From Aliiroseovarius sediminilitoris (GTDB taxonomy: Bacteria; Pseudomonadota; Alphaproteobacteria; Rhodobacterales; Rhodobacteraceae): a stretch of DNA of 64,000 nt. Below are positions 53,348 to 63,617 of this stretch, piece by piece (within the stretch, counting starts at the first letter, position 1; every line of letters starts with the position of its first letter). The position numbers and the translations under genes were made by a program. The notes under the pieces are model-generated. The model was not told the DNA's origin and searched no databases. It saw nothing but the letters and a program-made list of their open reading frames with translations. The stretch lies in assembly GCF_900109955.1 (NCBI RefSeq), contig NZ_FOJB01000001.1, forward strand, positions 2,604,001-2,668,000, written 5' to 3'.

Positions 53348-55474
53348 TCAGTCGCGCGTCTTACGCACCAGTTTCAGGATGTCCTGCGCGGCTTCGGGAA
53401 TATTCGTGCCCGGTCCGAAGATCGCCTGCACGCCATTTTTGTAAAGAAAATCATAGTCCTGCTGAGGAATGACACCGCCGCAGATTACGATGATATCTTC
53501 GGCACCCTGTTCTTTCAGTGCGTTCACCAATTGCGGGGCCAAGGTCTTATGACCCGCAGCCTGGGAACTGATGCCCACAATGTGCACATCATTGTCGATG
53601 GCATCCTGTGCCGCTTCTTCCGGGGTCTGGAACAGCGGGCCAACGTCCACGTCAAAACCGATATCGGCAAACGCGGTGGCGATCACTTTCGCGCCCCTAT
53701 CATGCCCGTCTTGGCCCATCTTCACCACCAGCATGCGCGGGCGCCTGCCTTCGGCTTCGGCGAAATCTTCGACCGATTTCTGGATCGCGGCGAAGCCCTC
53801 GTCGCCTTCGTAGGCCGCACCGTAAACACCGGCCAGCGTCTTCACTTCGGCGCGATGACGACCGAATTCTTTTTCCATAGCCATGCTGATTTCTCCGACT
53901 GTTGCACGGGCCCGTGCGGCTTCGACGGCCGCTTCAAGCAGATTGCCACCCTCTTTTGCACGGCGGGTCAGTTCGGCCAATGCAACCTCGCAGGCCGCGC
54001 TGTCCCGCGTCGCGCGGATCTTTTCAAGGCGTGCAACCTGGCTTTCGCGCACGGCCACGTTGTCCACGTCCAGAATGTCGATCGGGTCTTCTTTTTCTAA
54101 CCGGTGTTTGTTGACACCGACGATGGTTTCTTCGCCACGGTCGATCATCGCCTGGCGCTTGGCCGCAGATTCCTCGATCCGCAGTTTGGGCATGCCGCTG
54201 GCGACAGCCTTGGTCATGCCCCCCATCTCTTCGACCTCTTCCATCAAGGCCCAGGCCTTGTTGATCAACTCGTCGGTCAGCGCCTCGACATAGTAAGATC
54301 CGGCCAAAGGATCGACGACATTGGTGATACCGGTTTCTTCCTGCAAGATGATCTGCGTATTTCGTGCGATCCGAGCGGAAAAATCGGTGGGCAGCGCGAT
54401 AGCTTCGTCCAGCGCGTTTGTGTGCAGCGACTGCGTGCCGCCAAGGGCTGCCGACATCGCCTCATACGCCGTGCGGATCACGTTGTTATAGGGGTCTTGT
54501 TCCTGCAAGCTGACACCCGAGGTCTGGCAGTGCGTGCGCAGCATTTTCGAGCGTTCGGATTTGGCGTTGAAGTCAGTCATCACGCGGTGCCACAGGGTGC
54601 GGGCGGCGCGCAGTTTGGCGGCTTCCATGAAGAAGTTCATGCCGATGGCGAAGAAGAAGCTCAGACGCCCCGCGAACTTGTCCACGTCCATGCCGGCCTC
54701 GATCGCCGCGCGCACGTATTCGCGACCATCGGCCAGCGTATACGCCAACTCCTGCACCAGGTTCGCGCCCGCTTCCTGCATGTGATAGCCGGATATCGAG
54801 ATCGAGTTGAATTTTGGCATCTCGTTCGATGTGTATTCGATGATGTCCGATATGATCCGCATCGACGGTTCCGGCGGATAGATATAGGTGTTGCGCACCA
54901 TGAATTCTTTCAAAATGTCGTTTTGAATGGTGCCAGACAGCAGCGCCTTGTCGTGCCCCTGCTCTTCCCCCGCCACAATGAAATTGGCGAGGATCGGGAT
55001 CACCGCGCCGTTCATCGTCATCGAGACCGAGACCGAGTCCAGCGGAATGCCGTCAAACAGGATCTTCATATCCTCGACACTGTCAATCGCAACACCGGCC
55101 TTGCCCACATCGCCCACCACGCGCGGGTGGTCGCTGTCATATCCCCGATGCGTGGCCAGATCGAAGGCGACCGAGACACCCTGCTGACCTGCCGCAAGGT
55201 TGCGGCGATAGAAGGCGTTCGATTCCTCAGCGGTTGAAAAGCCGGCATATTGCCGGATCGTCCAGGGACGGCCCGCATACATGGTCGCTTTCACGCCGCG
55301 GGTGAACGGACCGAAACCCGGCAGAGTGCCCATATGGCCCAACCCTTGCGTGTCCTCGGCGGTGTAAAGCGGCTTGACCTCGATGCCTTCCAACGTGTTC
55401 CACGTCAGGTCATCCAGCGCGCGACCGCGAAGTTCTTTCTCGGCCAGTTCCTTCCACTTGGCTGTATCGCTCAT
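53348..55474 (-). CDS. Methylmalonyl-CoA mutase
   Basis: 708 residues. The N-terminal half is the acyl-CoA TIM barrel ([48 protein letters not shown]); the C-terminal domain binds cobalamin with the lower-ligand motif [10 protein letters not shown]. It isomerises methylmalonyl-CoA to succinyl-CoA, completing propionyl-CoA use. The ATG at 55474 has AAGGA upstream; a GTG one codon earlier is the alternative. It ends the pccA-GT-mcm unit. Confidence 0.96.
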   Translation of the reverse strand: MSDTAKWKELAEKELRGRALDDLTWNTLEGIEVKPLYTAEDTQGLGHMGTLPGFGPFTRGVKATMYAGRPWTIRQYAGFSTAEESNAFYRRNLAAGQQGVSVAFDLATHRGYDSDHPRVVGDVGKAGVAIDSVEDMKILFDGIPLDSVSVSMTMNGAVIPILANFIVAGEEQGHDKALLSGTIQNDILKEFMVRNTYIYPPEPSMRIISDIIEYTSNEMPKFNSISISGYHMQEAGANLVQELAYTLADGREYVRAAIEAGMDVDKFAGRLSFFFAIGMNFFMEAAKLRAARTLWHRVMTDFNAKSERSKMLRTHCQTSGVSLQEQDPYNNVIRTAYEAMSAALGGTQSLHTNALDEAIALPTDFSARIARNTQIILQEETGITNVVDPLAGSYYVEALTDELINKAWALMEEVEEMGGMTKAVASGMPKLRIEESAAKRQAMIDRGEETIVGVNKHRLEKEDPIDILDVDNVAVRESQVARLEKIRATRDSAACEVALAELTRRAKEGGNLLEAAVEAARARATVGEISMAMEKEFGRHRAEVKTLAGVYGAAYEGDEGFAAIQKSVEDFAEAEGRRPRMLVVKMGQDGHDRGAKVIATAFADIGFDVDVGPLFQTPEEAAQDAIDNDVHIVGISSQAAGHKTLAPQLVNALKEQGAEDIIVICGGVIPQQDYDFLYKNGVQAIFGPGTNIPEAAQDILKLVRKTRD

Positions 55475-55543
55475 CACGTCATCCTTTTCGTCATATCTGG
55501 TCGCCGCACATCTGCGGGCTTACTGCTTTTGTTGAACCGCCCG

Positions 55544-57094
55544 TCATGGCACATCCTCGACCCGCAGTTCAGCGGCGCCGACGACGCGCGGGGCGAAGTC
55601 TGCAATCTGTTTTCGCAACTCGGGTGCAGCGGCAGGGGTGGTGGCATAGAAGCTGACGATCTGCCCCCCAAGGAAGGCGCGCGCGCCGGTATAAACGAGC
55701 GTTCCCACCTTGACCCAATCGTCCCCGATCCCGTCGTCAATCCAGTGGTCATAAATGATTGCAAGCTCGACGCCCGCGTCTTTTACGATCTCGTCCGCCC
55801 AACCGTCATACGGGTTGTCCAGCCGGGTGGATAGCGCGCGGTATGAAGCCAGTCCCCATAAATCCAGCACGTAATTCGGGTTGTTCCAAGCGACATATCC
55901 CAAATCGTTCACTGCAACGGGCTTTTGATATACTTCTTTCACGAAAGTGCTCATGTTGCGTTGCTGAGAATAGATGCCCAACGCGCCGTATTTGCCATTC
56001 TGGACCAGCCACACCCCATAAGAAAGCGCCAGGTAAGCGAAGCCGACGATCAACAGCGCGCGCGCTGATTTCATGTTTTCTGCCTGGAACAAGCCCAGCA
56101 TGACCATGCCGAACACGAAGCTCAGCGCATAAAGCTCGTACCGGTTGAACCAGCCGAACTGCCCCAGCAATAAATGCCCCGTTCCTGCGAAAACCGCTCC
56201 TGCCAAAATCGCGCGCGCCTTGCGATCTACGCGCGGAATGGCCACCGTGGCGATCACCACCGCGAACAACATCACGATGGCCTTGTCTGACAACAGCAAC
56301 TGGGTTGCCAGTTTCATCGGCAGATCAAGCAGGCTGAAGCGGCTGTCTTGTCCACCACCCGCCAATTTTGCCATGACCGAATTCGGTAAAGGTTCAAGGC
56401 CAAGCGAGGTCAGGAAGGCCATAAAACCGGCAACCAATGCCAATGCGACGGCAAATAGCGACAGACCGGTCTTCCACCGTCCCATCATCACCAACGCAAG
56501 GGCCGCACCGCCTGTTATGGCCAGACCCTCAAACCGAACAAGCGGACCCAACACCATACCTGCAACCAGAAGCCAATGCAGTCGGTCATCGTCAAGTTGT
56601 TGCTGCAAGCCTCGCAGCACGGCCAAGCCAGCCAGCACATGCAAGGTATGTTCCATGCCCACCTGCGCAATGCCTGCAAGGTTGAACGCCAGCGGGCCGA
56701 GGATAGCCAGCGCAAGTGCCACGCGCCAATCCTGCACTGCGTTCTGAACGATCCGCCCCCACAGAACCGCGCATGCGATCAACGCAACGACATTCCAGAC
56801 CAACGGAACATAGGCGTGTATGGCGGTTCCGACGAACGGCACAAGCAAGAATGGATAAATCGGCGAAGACGCAGCCGACGTATATTCACCGGGGTTTACC
56901 CCATATCCGCCAGCCGCGATCTGTTCTGCCACAGCCAGATGGATATAGACGTCATCCAGCGGATATTCGAACGCTCCAACCAGGTCGTAAGCCGTAGCCT
57001 GCACCAGCAAGAAAACCGCCACGCTGACGCCGACCGCTACCGCGGGTTCAATGCGCCTTTCGCGTGTCATCGTGGCGGCCATACTCATCTTCAT
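55544..57094 (-). CDS. Multi-pass membrane protein, possible GT-C glycosyltransferase
   Basis: 516 residues with about ten membrane helices and a soluble C-terminal domain (DLGYVAWNNPNYVLDLWGLASYRALS, AIIYDHWIDDGIGDDW). The early loop YPLDDVYIHLAVAEQIA, with the paired acidic residues DD, resembles the first luminal loop of GT-C fold transferases. Its ATG overlaps the pccA stop by four bases. Why it lies between pccA and mcm is not clear; it may not take part in propionate metabolism. Confidence 0.75.
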   Translation of the reverse strand: MKMSMAATMTRERRIEPAVAVGVSVAVFLLVQATAYDLVGAFEYPLDDVYIHLAVAEQIAAGGYGVNPGEYTSAASSPIYPFLLVPFVGTAIHAYVPLVWNVVALIACAVLWGRIVQNAVQDWRVALALAILGPLAFNLAGIAQVGMEHTLHVLAGLAVLRGLQQQLDDDRLHWLLVAGMVLGPLVRFEGLAITGGAALALVMMGRWKTGLSLFAVALALVAGFMAFLTSLGLEPLPNSVMAKLAGGGQDSRFSLLDLPMKLATQLLLSDKAIVMLFAVVIATVAIPRVDRKARAILAGAVFAGTGHLLLGQFGWFNRYELYALSFVFGMVMLGLFQAENMKSARALLIVGFAYLALSYGVWLVQNGKYGALGIYSQQRNMSTFVKEVYQKPVAVNDLGYVAWNNPNYVLDLWGLASYRALSTRLDNPYDGWADEIVKDAGVELAIIYDHWIDDGIGDDWVKVGTLVYTGARAFLGGQIVSFYATTPAAAPELRKQIADFAPRVVGAAELRVEDVP

Positions 57095-59136
57095 TCGAAC
57101 TCCATGATCACTTCGTCAACCGCCAGACTGTCGCCTGCCGTGGCGTTGATCTTGGTCACGACACCTTTCTTCTCGGCGCGCAGGATGTTCTCCATCTTCA
57201 TGGCCTCAATGGTGCAAAGCGCTTGGCCTTCTTGAATTTCCTGCCCAACTTCCACACCAACCTTCACCATTAATCCCGGCATCGGGCACAGCAGCATTTT
57301 CGAGGTATCTGGCGGCAGTTTCTCGGGCATAAGACGGGCCAGTTCGGCCTGGCGCGGGGTGCGCACATGGACCTTCAAATCAGCCCCACGCGACCGCATG
57401 CGGAACCCTGCGGTGATCTTGTCCACTTTCAGAACAAGCGGATCGCCACCAACCTCGAGAACGGCCAGACTGTCGCCAGGTGTCCAGTCCGACTTCACCC
57501 GCAACTTTGATCCATCCGCAAACTTGACGGTTGACCCTTTCTTGTCCGCCTTTATCTTGACGGCGAACTCAGTGCCTTGCAGCGTCACGACCCAGTGTTT
57601 GCCCACTTTTCGCTCGTGATTGTCCATGCGGCCTGTAATGCGGGTGCGTCGTATCTCGGCAACCCGGTGCATTGCGGCAGCGGAAGCGGCGATACGCTTC
57701 AGCACGTCCTGCGCCAGTTCGACACCTTCAAACCCATCGGGGTATTGTTCCTCGATGAAGGCTGTCGTCATATCGCCCTTGATGAAGATCGGGTGATCCA
57801 TCACAGCTGACAGGAACGGCAGGTTATGTCCAATACCTTCAACCTCGAAACTGTCCAGTGCAACACGCATCGCTTCGATCGCTTCATCCCGCGTGGGGGC
57901 CCATGTGCAGAGTTTGGCAATCATCGGGTCGTAATACATCGAGATTTCGCCACCCTCGTACACACCGGTATCATTGCGAACCGCGATGTCTCCGCTTGGC
58001 GCGTCGCCCTGCCACTTGTCATTTGCCAACAGCGGACCGGCTGCGGTTTCTTCGGGCGGGCGGTAGCGGGTCAACCGACCTATTGACGGCAGGAACCCCC
58101 GGTAAGGGTCTTCGGCATAAAGGCGGTTCTCGATCGCCCAGCCCGTCAGGGTGACATCCTTCTGACTGATCGACAATTTCTCACCCGCCGCTACGCGTAT
58201 CATCTGCTCCACAAGGTCGACCCCTGTAATCAGCTCGGTCACGGGATGTTCCACCTGCAAACGGGTGTTCATCTCAAGGAAATAGAAGTTCTTGTCGCCA
58301 TCGACGATGAATTCCACGGTGCCGGCGGACGCATAGTCCACGGCCTGCGCCAAGGCGACCGCTTGCTCGCCCATCGCTTTGCGGGTTTTTTCGTCAAGGA
58401 ACGGCGAAGGCGCTTCTTCAACAACCTTCTGGTTGCGGCGCTGGATCGAGCATTCTCGCTCGCCCAGATACACACCATTGCCATGGCTGTCGCAAAGAAC
58501 CTGGATTTCGATGTGTCGCGGTTGAGTTACGAATTTTTCGATGAAGATGCGATCATCCCCGAACGAACTGGCAGCTTCGTTCTTTGACGACTGGAAGCCT
58601 TCGCGGGCCTCGTCATCATTCCAGGCAATCCGCATGCCCTTGCCGCCGCCACCAGCAGAGGCCTTGATCATCACTGGATAGCCAATTTCGTTCGAGATTT
58701 TCACGGCTTCGTCCGCGTCTTCGATAAGCCCCATGTAACCGGGCACTGTCGACACATCCGCTTCCTGCGCGATTTTCTTGGACGTGATCTTGTCGCCCAT
58801 GGCTTCGATTGCACCAACGGGCGGCCCGATAAAGGCGACACCAGCCGCGGCCAGCGCTTCGGCGAATTTCGAGTTCTCAGAGAGGAACCCATAGCCCGGA
58901 TGCACGGCTTCGGCACCCGTGTCCTTGATGGCCTTCATCACTTTGTCGATGACGATATAAGATTGGTTGGCAGGTGGGGGGCCGATATGAACCGCCTCGT
59001 CCGCCATTTTTACATGAAGCGCGTTCTTGTCAGCGTCCGAATAGATGGCAACCGTCTGGATACCCATCTTTCGGGCGGTCTTGATCACGCGGCAGGCGAT
59101 CTCGCCCCGGTTTGCAATCAGGATCTTCTTGAACAT
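57091..59136 (-). CDS. pccA: Propionyl-CoA carboxylase alpha (biotin-containing) subunit
   Basis: 681 residues. The biotin carboxylase part begins FKKILIANRGEIACRVIKTARKMG and has ATP-grasp KASAGGGGKGMR and EMNTRLQVEHPVTE. The C-terminal biotinyl domain carries EAMKMEN near the end. With PccB it carboxylates propionyl-CoA to methylmalonyl-CoA. The ATG at 59136 has a purine-rich GGGACAGGA upstream; the longer frame to 59238 runs through a terminator and is not used. Confidence 0.96.
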   Translation of the reverse strand: MFKKILIANRGEIACRVIKTARKMGIQTVAIYSDADKNALHVKMADEAVHIGPPPANQSYIVIDKVMKAIKDTGAEAVHPGYGFLSENSKFAEALAAAGVAFIGPPVGAIEAMGDKITSKKIAQEADVSTVPGYMGLIEDADEAVKISNEIGYPVMIKASAGGGGKGMRIAWNDDEAREGFQSSKNEAASSFGDDRIFIEKFVTQPRHIEIQVLCDSHGNGVYLGERECSIQRRNQKVVEEAPSPFLDEKTRKAMGEQAVALAQAVDYASAGTVEFIVDGDKNFYFLEMNTRLQVEHPVTELITGVDLVEQMIRVAAGEKLSISQKDVTLTGWAIENRLYAEDPYRGFLPSIGRLTRYRPPEETAAGPLLANDKWQGDAPSGDIAVRNDTGVYEGGEISMYYDPMIAKLCTWAPTRDEAIEAMRVALDSFEVEGIGHNLPFLSAVMDHPIFIKGDMTTAFIEEQYPDGFEGVELAQDVLKRIAASAAAMHRVAEIRRTRITGRMDNHERKVGKHWVVTLQGTEFAVKIKADKKGSTVKFADGSKLRVKSDWTPGDSLAVLEVGGDPLVLKVDKITAGFRMRSRGADLKVHVRTPRQAELARLMPEKLPPDTSKMLLCPMPGLMVKVGVEVGQEIQEGQALCTIEAMKMENILRAEKKGVVTKINATAGDSLAVDEVIMEFE

Positions 59137-59198
59137 GTCCTGTCCCTTCCGTTCATGTATGGGCACGACGGGCTGAACCATCGCGCAAAGTGGCATAG

Positions 59199-59229
59199 AA
59201 AAGCCCACCGGAAATGGTCCCGGCGGGCT
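59199..59229 (-). terminator. Terminator between the lipoprotein gene and pccA
   Basis: On the minus strand AGCCCGCCGG (59229-59220) and CCGGTGGGCT (59211-59202) form a ten-pair stem with one G-U and an eight-base loop, followed by TTTT. pccA therefore probably has its own promoter in the roughly 60 bases between this hairpin and its start. Confidence 0.7.
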
Positions 59230-59267
59230 GAAAAACATATGAAATGCCGCGTGACGCGGCGTTGGTG

Positions 59268-59474
59268 TCAGTTACAAATGCGCATGCCGACATCGTCGCA
59301 CAGCGCACCCGCGCCCGCGCCGATGACCGCGCCTGTAAGAAGGTTGCCGCTGGCCGCTTTCGCAACCACCGCACCTGTGGCCGCGCCGACACCGGCGCGC
59401 TGAAGATCGTTCCACTGGCATCCTGCCAGCACGACAAGGGCTGCGGCCCCCACGAATAGTTTGCTGATCTGCAT
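59268..59474 (-). CDS. Small glycine-zipper lipoprotein
   Basis: 68 residues. The lipoprotein signal MQISKLFVGAAALVVLAGC gives Cys19 as the lipidated residue. The mature part, QWNDLQRAGVGAATGAVVAKAASGNLLTGAVIGAGAGALCDDVGMRIC, is a glycine-zipper hairpin like small osmotic/YMGG-type proteins. It lies between two terminators, so it may be a single-gene transcript. Confidence 0.82.
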   Translation of the reverse strand: MQISKLFVGAAALVVLAGCQWNDLQRAGVGAATGAVVAKAASGNLLTGAVIGAGAGALCDDVGMRICN

Positions 59475-59799
59475 CTTCGACTGCCTCTGGTTGTATTATT
59501 TATTACACCCAGTTTGCCTTGATTTGCAGAATTTCGAAAGCACAATTTTCTCCCATGCCCGGCGGAACCCGCGCAATCGGCAAAAAAGAGGCCCGGTTCA
59601 GTTGCTTTCGCAAAGAACCGGGCTGAAGAAGGGGAAGGGTAATGGTTTCGACAAACCATAGCGGAAAACGGGGATATGCTTTCCGCTTGAGGAACAGATT
59701 GGCACGCTTTTCCCGTGTTACAAGAACGCCTTGCAGCCATCATCAGCTTTTGGGCTGGAATCTGCCGGTTCGAAGAGTGGGCGGGCGGGTTCATGCCGA
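59475..59799. other. 325-bp intergenic region of the pcc cluster
   Basis: No gene is seen. It contains the terminator at 59581-59624 and a short AT-rich stretch upstream of the lipoprotein gene. TTTGC half-sites at 59513 and 59523 are ten bases apart and weakly resemble the sites upstream of pccB. Confidence 0.5.
59581..59624 (-). terminator. Terminator downstream of the pccB unit
   Basis: On the minus strand AGCCCGGTTC (59624-59615) and GAACCGGGCCT-like (59599-59591) form a nine- to ten-pair stem with a 15-base loop, followed by six T (59587-59582). It ends the pccB-hypothetical-hypothetical transcript. Confidence 0.9.
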
Positions 59800-60162
59800 T
59801 CAATCCTCAAAAATGTCCGGAAATGCGGCAGTTGCACGGTTCACGTCGATCACCAGAAGGGCTTCATAGCTTTCCGGGTCAAACGGATCTTCGGCCGCTA
59901 TGACTTCGCGCCCGAACAACCATGACAAGCGTCCGGCATCCAGATTTCCACGCTCAAACGGTTGATCTCCAAAATAATCCCACAGCGCGCCCATGAAGCC
60001 GGCATCGGCACGGCGGTCTGCGGGGCGGCGATCGGCAAAGCGTTCACGCGCGATAAGGGGGGTCGCGCCGGATTTGTTGGGTCGGCGAATGGTGAACTGA
60101 AAGTCCGACCCCGGAAGTCGCCCCGGAAACCCCTTGTGTTTGGTCATGTAGGGTAAGGCCAT
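59800..60162 (-). CDS. Conserved hypothetical protein in the pcc cluster
   Basis: 120 residues: MALPYMTKHKGFPGRLPGSDFQFTIRRPNKSGATPLIARERFADRRPADRRADAGFMGALWDYFGDQPFERGNLDAGRLSWLFGREVIAAEDPFDPESYEALLVIDVNRA. Soluble, no signal peptide and no domain I recognise. The ATG at 60162 overlaps the stop of the gene upstream by four bases. It is the last gene before the terminator. Confidence 0.78.
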   Translation of the reverse strand: MALPYMTKHKGFPGRLPGSDFQFTIRRPNKSGATPLIARERFADRRPADRRADAGFMGALWDYFGDQPFERGNLDAGRLSWLFGREVIAAEDPFDPESYEALLVIDVNRATAAFPDIFED

Positions 60163-60626
60163 CAGAACCCCTCCCAAACACACATGCCGCCTTCGGGGCG
60201 GTAGGCTTCAAAAAACTGGGTCGCATCTTGATCTGCCACGCCATGTTCAACGACGCGATCAGACAGAACGATGATGATTTGGGCGGGCAGTGCGGCACCG
60301 GCATTCACCATTTGAGGCAAAACATAATCCTGGCATAGCGCGGCCATATCTTCTTCTGCCTGCAAGAACTCTACTTCCCCATTTTTTCGGGCGATGCGCG
60401 GAGCGAGAAAACGAACCCGGACCGCAGTGCCACCGGCACTTTCTTCGCCTTCAATCACATCCAGAAACGTGATCTCTTGTCCTGAAGGCACATTGATCCT
60501 CGTGCCAGGTTCAAACAGTGCACCAGCGGATCCCGCCGCAACCGGTGCAGACAAAGATAGGGCGGCGACACATGCCACCACTCTGCCAAGGCCCAATCGG
60601 CCGCGATTTCGCGTGAAATGCGCCAT
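60162..60626 (-). CDS. Periplasmic conserved hypothetical protein
   Basis: 154 residues. A signal peptide (GLGRVVACVAALSLSAPVAAGSAG) precedes a domain with FLDVIEGEESAGGTAVRVRFLAP and MAALCQDYVLPQMVNAG...IIVLSDRVVEHG...YRPEGGMCVWEGF. Two cysteines may pair. It lies two bases after pccB and is coupled to the next gene. The domain is not one I can name with confidence. Confidence 0.78.
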   Translation of the reverse strand: MAHFTRNRGRLGLGRVVACVAALSLSAPVAAGSAGALFEPGTRINVPSGQEITFLDVIEGEESAGGTAVRVRFLAPRIARKNGEVEFLQAEEDMAALCQDYVLPQMVNAGAALPAQIIIVLSDRVVEHGVADQDATQFFEAYRPEGGMCVWEGF

Positions 60627-60628
60627 GC

Positions 60629-62161
60629 TTAAAGCGGGATATTGTCGTGTTTTTTCCACGGGTTCTGTAGCTTCTTGTTGCGTAAGGAGGCAAAGGCCCG
60701 GCAGATGCGCATCCGAGACGAGCGCGGCTGGATCACTTCGTCAATGAAGCCACGCTCGGCTGCGACGAAGGGATTGGCGAACCGCTCTTCGTAATCCTGC
60801 GTGCGTTTGATGATTTTATCCGCATCACCCAGTTCGGAACGATAGAGGATTTCGGTGGCACCCTTGGCACCCATCACAGCGATTTCGGCGGTGGGCCAGG
60901 CATAGTTGAAGTCGCCGCGCAGATGCTTTGACGCCATCACGTCATACGCCCCGCCATAGGCCTTGCGGGTGATCAGCGTGACTTTCGGCACCGTCGCCTC
61001 GCCATAAGCAAACAGCAGTTTTGCGCCGTGTTTGATCACGCCTCCGAATTCCTGACTGGTGCCCGGCAGGAAGCCCGGCACGTCCACCAGCGTCAGGATC
61101 GGAATTTCAAACGCATCACAAAAGCGCACGAAGCGGGCTGCCTTGCGTGAGCTGTCAATGTCCAGACACCCGGCCAACACCATCGGTTGGTTGGCGACCA
61201 CGCCGACAGTCTGACCTTCCAGCCGCACGAACCCGGTGATGATGTTCCTGGCGAAGTCTTCCTGAATCTCATAGAAATCGCCTTCGTCGGCAAGTTTCGC
61301 GATCAGTTCTTTCATATCATAAGGCGCGTTGGCGTTGTCGGGCACGAGTGTATCAAGGCTTTCATCAACCCGTGCGGGATCATCGAAAAACGGACGCGTG
61401 GGCGCCTTGTCACGATTGTTCAGGGGCAGGAAGTCAACGAGGCGGCGAATTTCGGACAGTGCCTCGACATCATTTTCAAACGCGCCGTCCGCGACCGAAG
61501 ATTTCTTGGTATGTGTCGATGCGCCGCCAAGCTCTTCGGCTGTCACCACTTCATTGGTCACGGTTTTTACAACATCTGGACCGGTCACGAACATGTAGGA
61601 ACTGTCTTTCACCATGAAGATGAAATCTGTCATGGCTGGCGAATAGACAGCACCACCCGCGCATGGCCCCATAATCACCGAGATTTGCGGCACGACGCCC
61701 GAGGCCATAATGTTGCGCTGGAACACTTCGGCATAACCGGCCAGAGACGCCACACCTTCCTGAATGCGCGCACCGCCAGAATCGTTGATACCAATGACAG
61801 GCGCGCCGTTCTGCATCGCCATATCCATGATTTTACAGATCTTTTCTGCGTGTGTTTCCGACAGCGATCCGCCAAAGACCGTAAAGTCCTGACTGAAGAC
61901 GTAAACCAGACGCCCGTTGATGGTGCCCCACCCGGTAATAACCCCATCACCTGCGGGCTTGTCTGCCTCCATACCGAATTCGGTGCAGCGGTGGGCCTTG
62001 AACATGTCGAATTCTTCAAACGAGTCTTCGTCCAACAGAAGCTCGACCCGCTCACGCGCGGTCAGCTTTCCTTTTTTGTGTTGATTGTCGATCCGACGCT
62101 GACCGCCCCCAAGTCGGGCGGTTTGGCGGCGATCTTCCAGCTCCTGAAGGATATCTTTCAT
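60629..62161 (-). CDS. pccB: Propionyl-CoA carboxylase beta (carboxyltransferase) subunit
   Basis: 510 residues, crotonase-like carboxyltransferase. It has [70 protein letters not shown] and [28 protein letters not shown], all typical of PccB. It transfers carboxyl from biotin to propionyl-CoA. The upstream region holds TTTGCAAA-like sites for the short-chain fatty acyl regulator. Confidence 0.97.
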   Translation of the reverse strand: MKDILQELEDRRQTARLGGGQRRIDNQHKKGKLTARERVELLLDEDSFEEFDMFKAHRCTEFGMEADKPAGDGVITGWGTINGRLVYVFSQDFTVFGGSLSETHAEKICKIMDMAMQNGAPVIGINDSGGARIQEGVASLAGYAEVFQRNIMASGVVPQISVIMGPCAGGAVYSPAMTDFIFMVKDSSYMFVTGPDVVKTVTNEVVTAEELGGASTHTKKSSVADGAFENDVEALSEIRRLVDFLPLNNRDKAPTRPFFDDPARVDESLDTLVPDNANAPYDMKELIAKLADEGDFYEIQEDFARNIITGFVRLEGQTVGVVANQPMVLAGCLDIDSSRKAARFVRFCDAFEIPILTLVDVPGFLPGTSQEFGGVIKHGAKLLFAYGEATVPKVTLITRKAYGGAYDVMASKHLRGDFNYAWPTAEIAVMGAKGATEILYRSELGDADKIIKRTQDYEERFANPFVAAERGFIDEVIQPRSSRMRICRAFASLRNKKLQNPWKKHDNIPL

Positions 62162-62231
62162 CTGGCGGCACTCCTTGATTTCGAGGCAAAGTAACGCTTA
62201 ACCGCCCATCCTGAAAGAGAAATTGGGCGAA

Positions 62232-62279
62232 TTTGCAAATTTATTGCAATGTAGATATTGCAAATTGAATAACTGCAAA
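62232..62279. promoter_or_regulatory. TTTGCAAA-like operator cluster upstream of pccB
   Basis: TTTGCAAA at 62232-62239, ATTGCAAT at 62243-62250, ATTGCAAA at 62257-62264 and ACTGCAAA at 62272-62279, with central GC pairs 11, 14 and 15 bases apart. PccR (ScfR family) of Rhodobacter is known to bind paired TTTGCAAA motifs near propionate genes. The pccR-like gene lies at the right edge of the window with similar sites before it. Confidence 0.7.
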
Positions 62280-62330
62280 TTATGCGATCTCAGGATGGAC
62301 AGTCTGCATGACCGCGCCTAGCCATGACAG

Positions 62331-63545
62331 ATGCCGTCAAAAACCGCATCCCGTTTTTTGGATCCCACCACACCGCCACATGTCTTTACGCTGACATTCG
62401 TGGCCGCAGCGGCAACCTTGTCGATGAATGTCTTTCTGCCGTCGCTGCCCGGCATGGCACGGTATTTCGACACCGATTATCGCATCGTGCAATTGTCGGT
62501 CGCGCTTTATCTGTGCGTCAACGCGCTGATGCAGGTCGTGGTCGGACCGCTGTCTGACCGGTTTGGTCGCCGCCCGGTGATCATGGCGGGGTTTGCGATC
62601 TATATCCTTGCGACACTTGGCTGCATTTATGCGCCCTCTGTTCAGGTCTTTCTGGGCTTTCGAATGCTACAGGCATCTGTCGTTGTCGGTGTCGTCCTGT
62701 CACGCGCCGCGATCCGTGACATGGTGCCCGGCGATCAGGCGGCCTCAATGATCGGCTATGTTACCATGGGGATGTCGATCATTCCGATGATCGGACCGTC
62801 GATTGGCGGCGTTCTGGATCAGGCGTTCGGATGGAAAGCCAACTTCTGGCTACAAGCTGGCGCGGGTGTTGCAGCAATCCTTCTGACATGGCGCGATCTG
62901 GGCGAAACGATCACGCCGCAAGTGGGTGGGTTCCGCGCCCAGTTCCGCGCCTATCCGTCCCTGCTGACGTCACCGCGATTCTGGGGTTACTGCGCGTCGG
63001 CAGCGCTGACGTCGGGCGCGTTTTTCGCCTATCTTGGCGGCGCGCCATTTGTCGGCAGCGAGATTTACGGCATGAGCCCGGCGCGTCTTGGGTTGTTCTT
63101 CGGTGCACCTGCTGCCGGCTATCTCGTCGGAAACTATATCTCTGGGCGCCATTCAATGCGGATCGGTTTGACCAATATGGTGTTCTGGGGGGCCATTATC
63201 ACGGCCGCAGGCCTAACCCTTTCGCTTATACTTTTCCTGCTTGGCTTCGGATCCGAGTATGTCTTTTTCGGCTTCATGACATGGGTCGGCGTCGGCAATG
63301 GTATGACCCTACCCAACGCGACATCGGGCATGATGAGCGTGCGGCCGGATCTCGCGGGCAGCGCTTCGGGTCTTGGTGGGGCGTTGAACATCGGTGGCGG
63401 TGCAGCCTTGTCAGCCTTGGCCGGATGGCTGTTGGCCCCCGGATCAACCGCTATGCCGCTTCTGCTTCTTATGCTCTCATCCTCGGCTTTGGCGGTGGGT
63501 GCCATCCTGCTGGTGAAACAACGCGAAAAGCGGTTGAACCTTTGA
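62331..63545 (+). CDS. MFS transporter, Bcr/CflA family
   Basis: 404 residues with 12 membrane helices. It contains the drug-efflux motifs PSLPGMARYF, VGPLSDRFGRRPVIMAGFAIY (motif A) and GPSIGGVLDQAFGWKANF (motif C-like). Bcr/CflA proteins export drugs or sulfonamides. Transcribed away from pccB. Its start lies only 50 bases from the operator cluster, so it may be co-regulated, but this is not shown. Confidence 0.88.
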   Translation: MPSKTASRFLDPTTPPHVFTLTFVAAAATLSMNVFLPSLPGMARYFDTDYRIVQLSVALYLCVNALMQVVVGPLSDRFGRRPVIMAGFAIYILATLGCIYAPSVQVFLGFRMLQASVVVGVVLSRAAIRDMVPGDQAASMIGYVTMGMSIIPMIGPSIGGVLDQAFGWKANFWLQAGAGVAAILLTWRDLGETITPQVGGFRAQFRAYPSLLTSPRFWGYCASAALTSGAFFAYLGGAPFVGSEIYGMSPARLGLFFGAPAAGYLVGNYISGRHSMRIGLTNMVFWGAIITAAGLTLSLILFLLGFGSEYVFFGFMTWVGVGNGMTLPNATSGMMSVRPDLAGSASGLGGALNIGGGAALSALAGWLLAPGSTAMPLLLLMLSSSALAVGAILLVKQREKRLNL

Positions 63546-63554
63546 CGCGATGCC

Positions 63555-63594
63555 TTTGCAAATGGTATGAGGTTTCAGTAGCAAACTCTGCAAA
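63555..63594. promoter_or_regulatory. TTTGCAAA-like sites upstream of the XRE regulator
   Basis: TTTGCAAA at 63555-63562, TAGCAAAC at 63579-63586 and CTGCAAAC at 63588-63595. They share the TGCAAA core with the cluster before pccB and lie directly upstream of the regulator's start, suggesting autoregulation. Confidence 0.6.
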
Positions 63595-63617
63595 CCCCTC
63601 AAAGGAATGCCCTGCGC

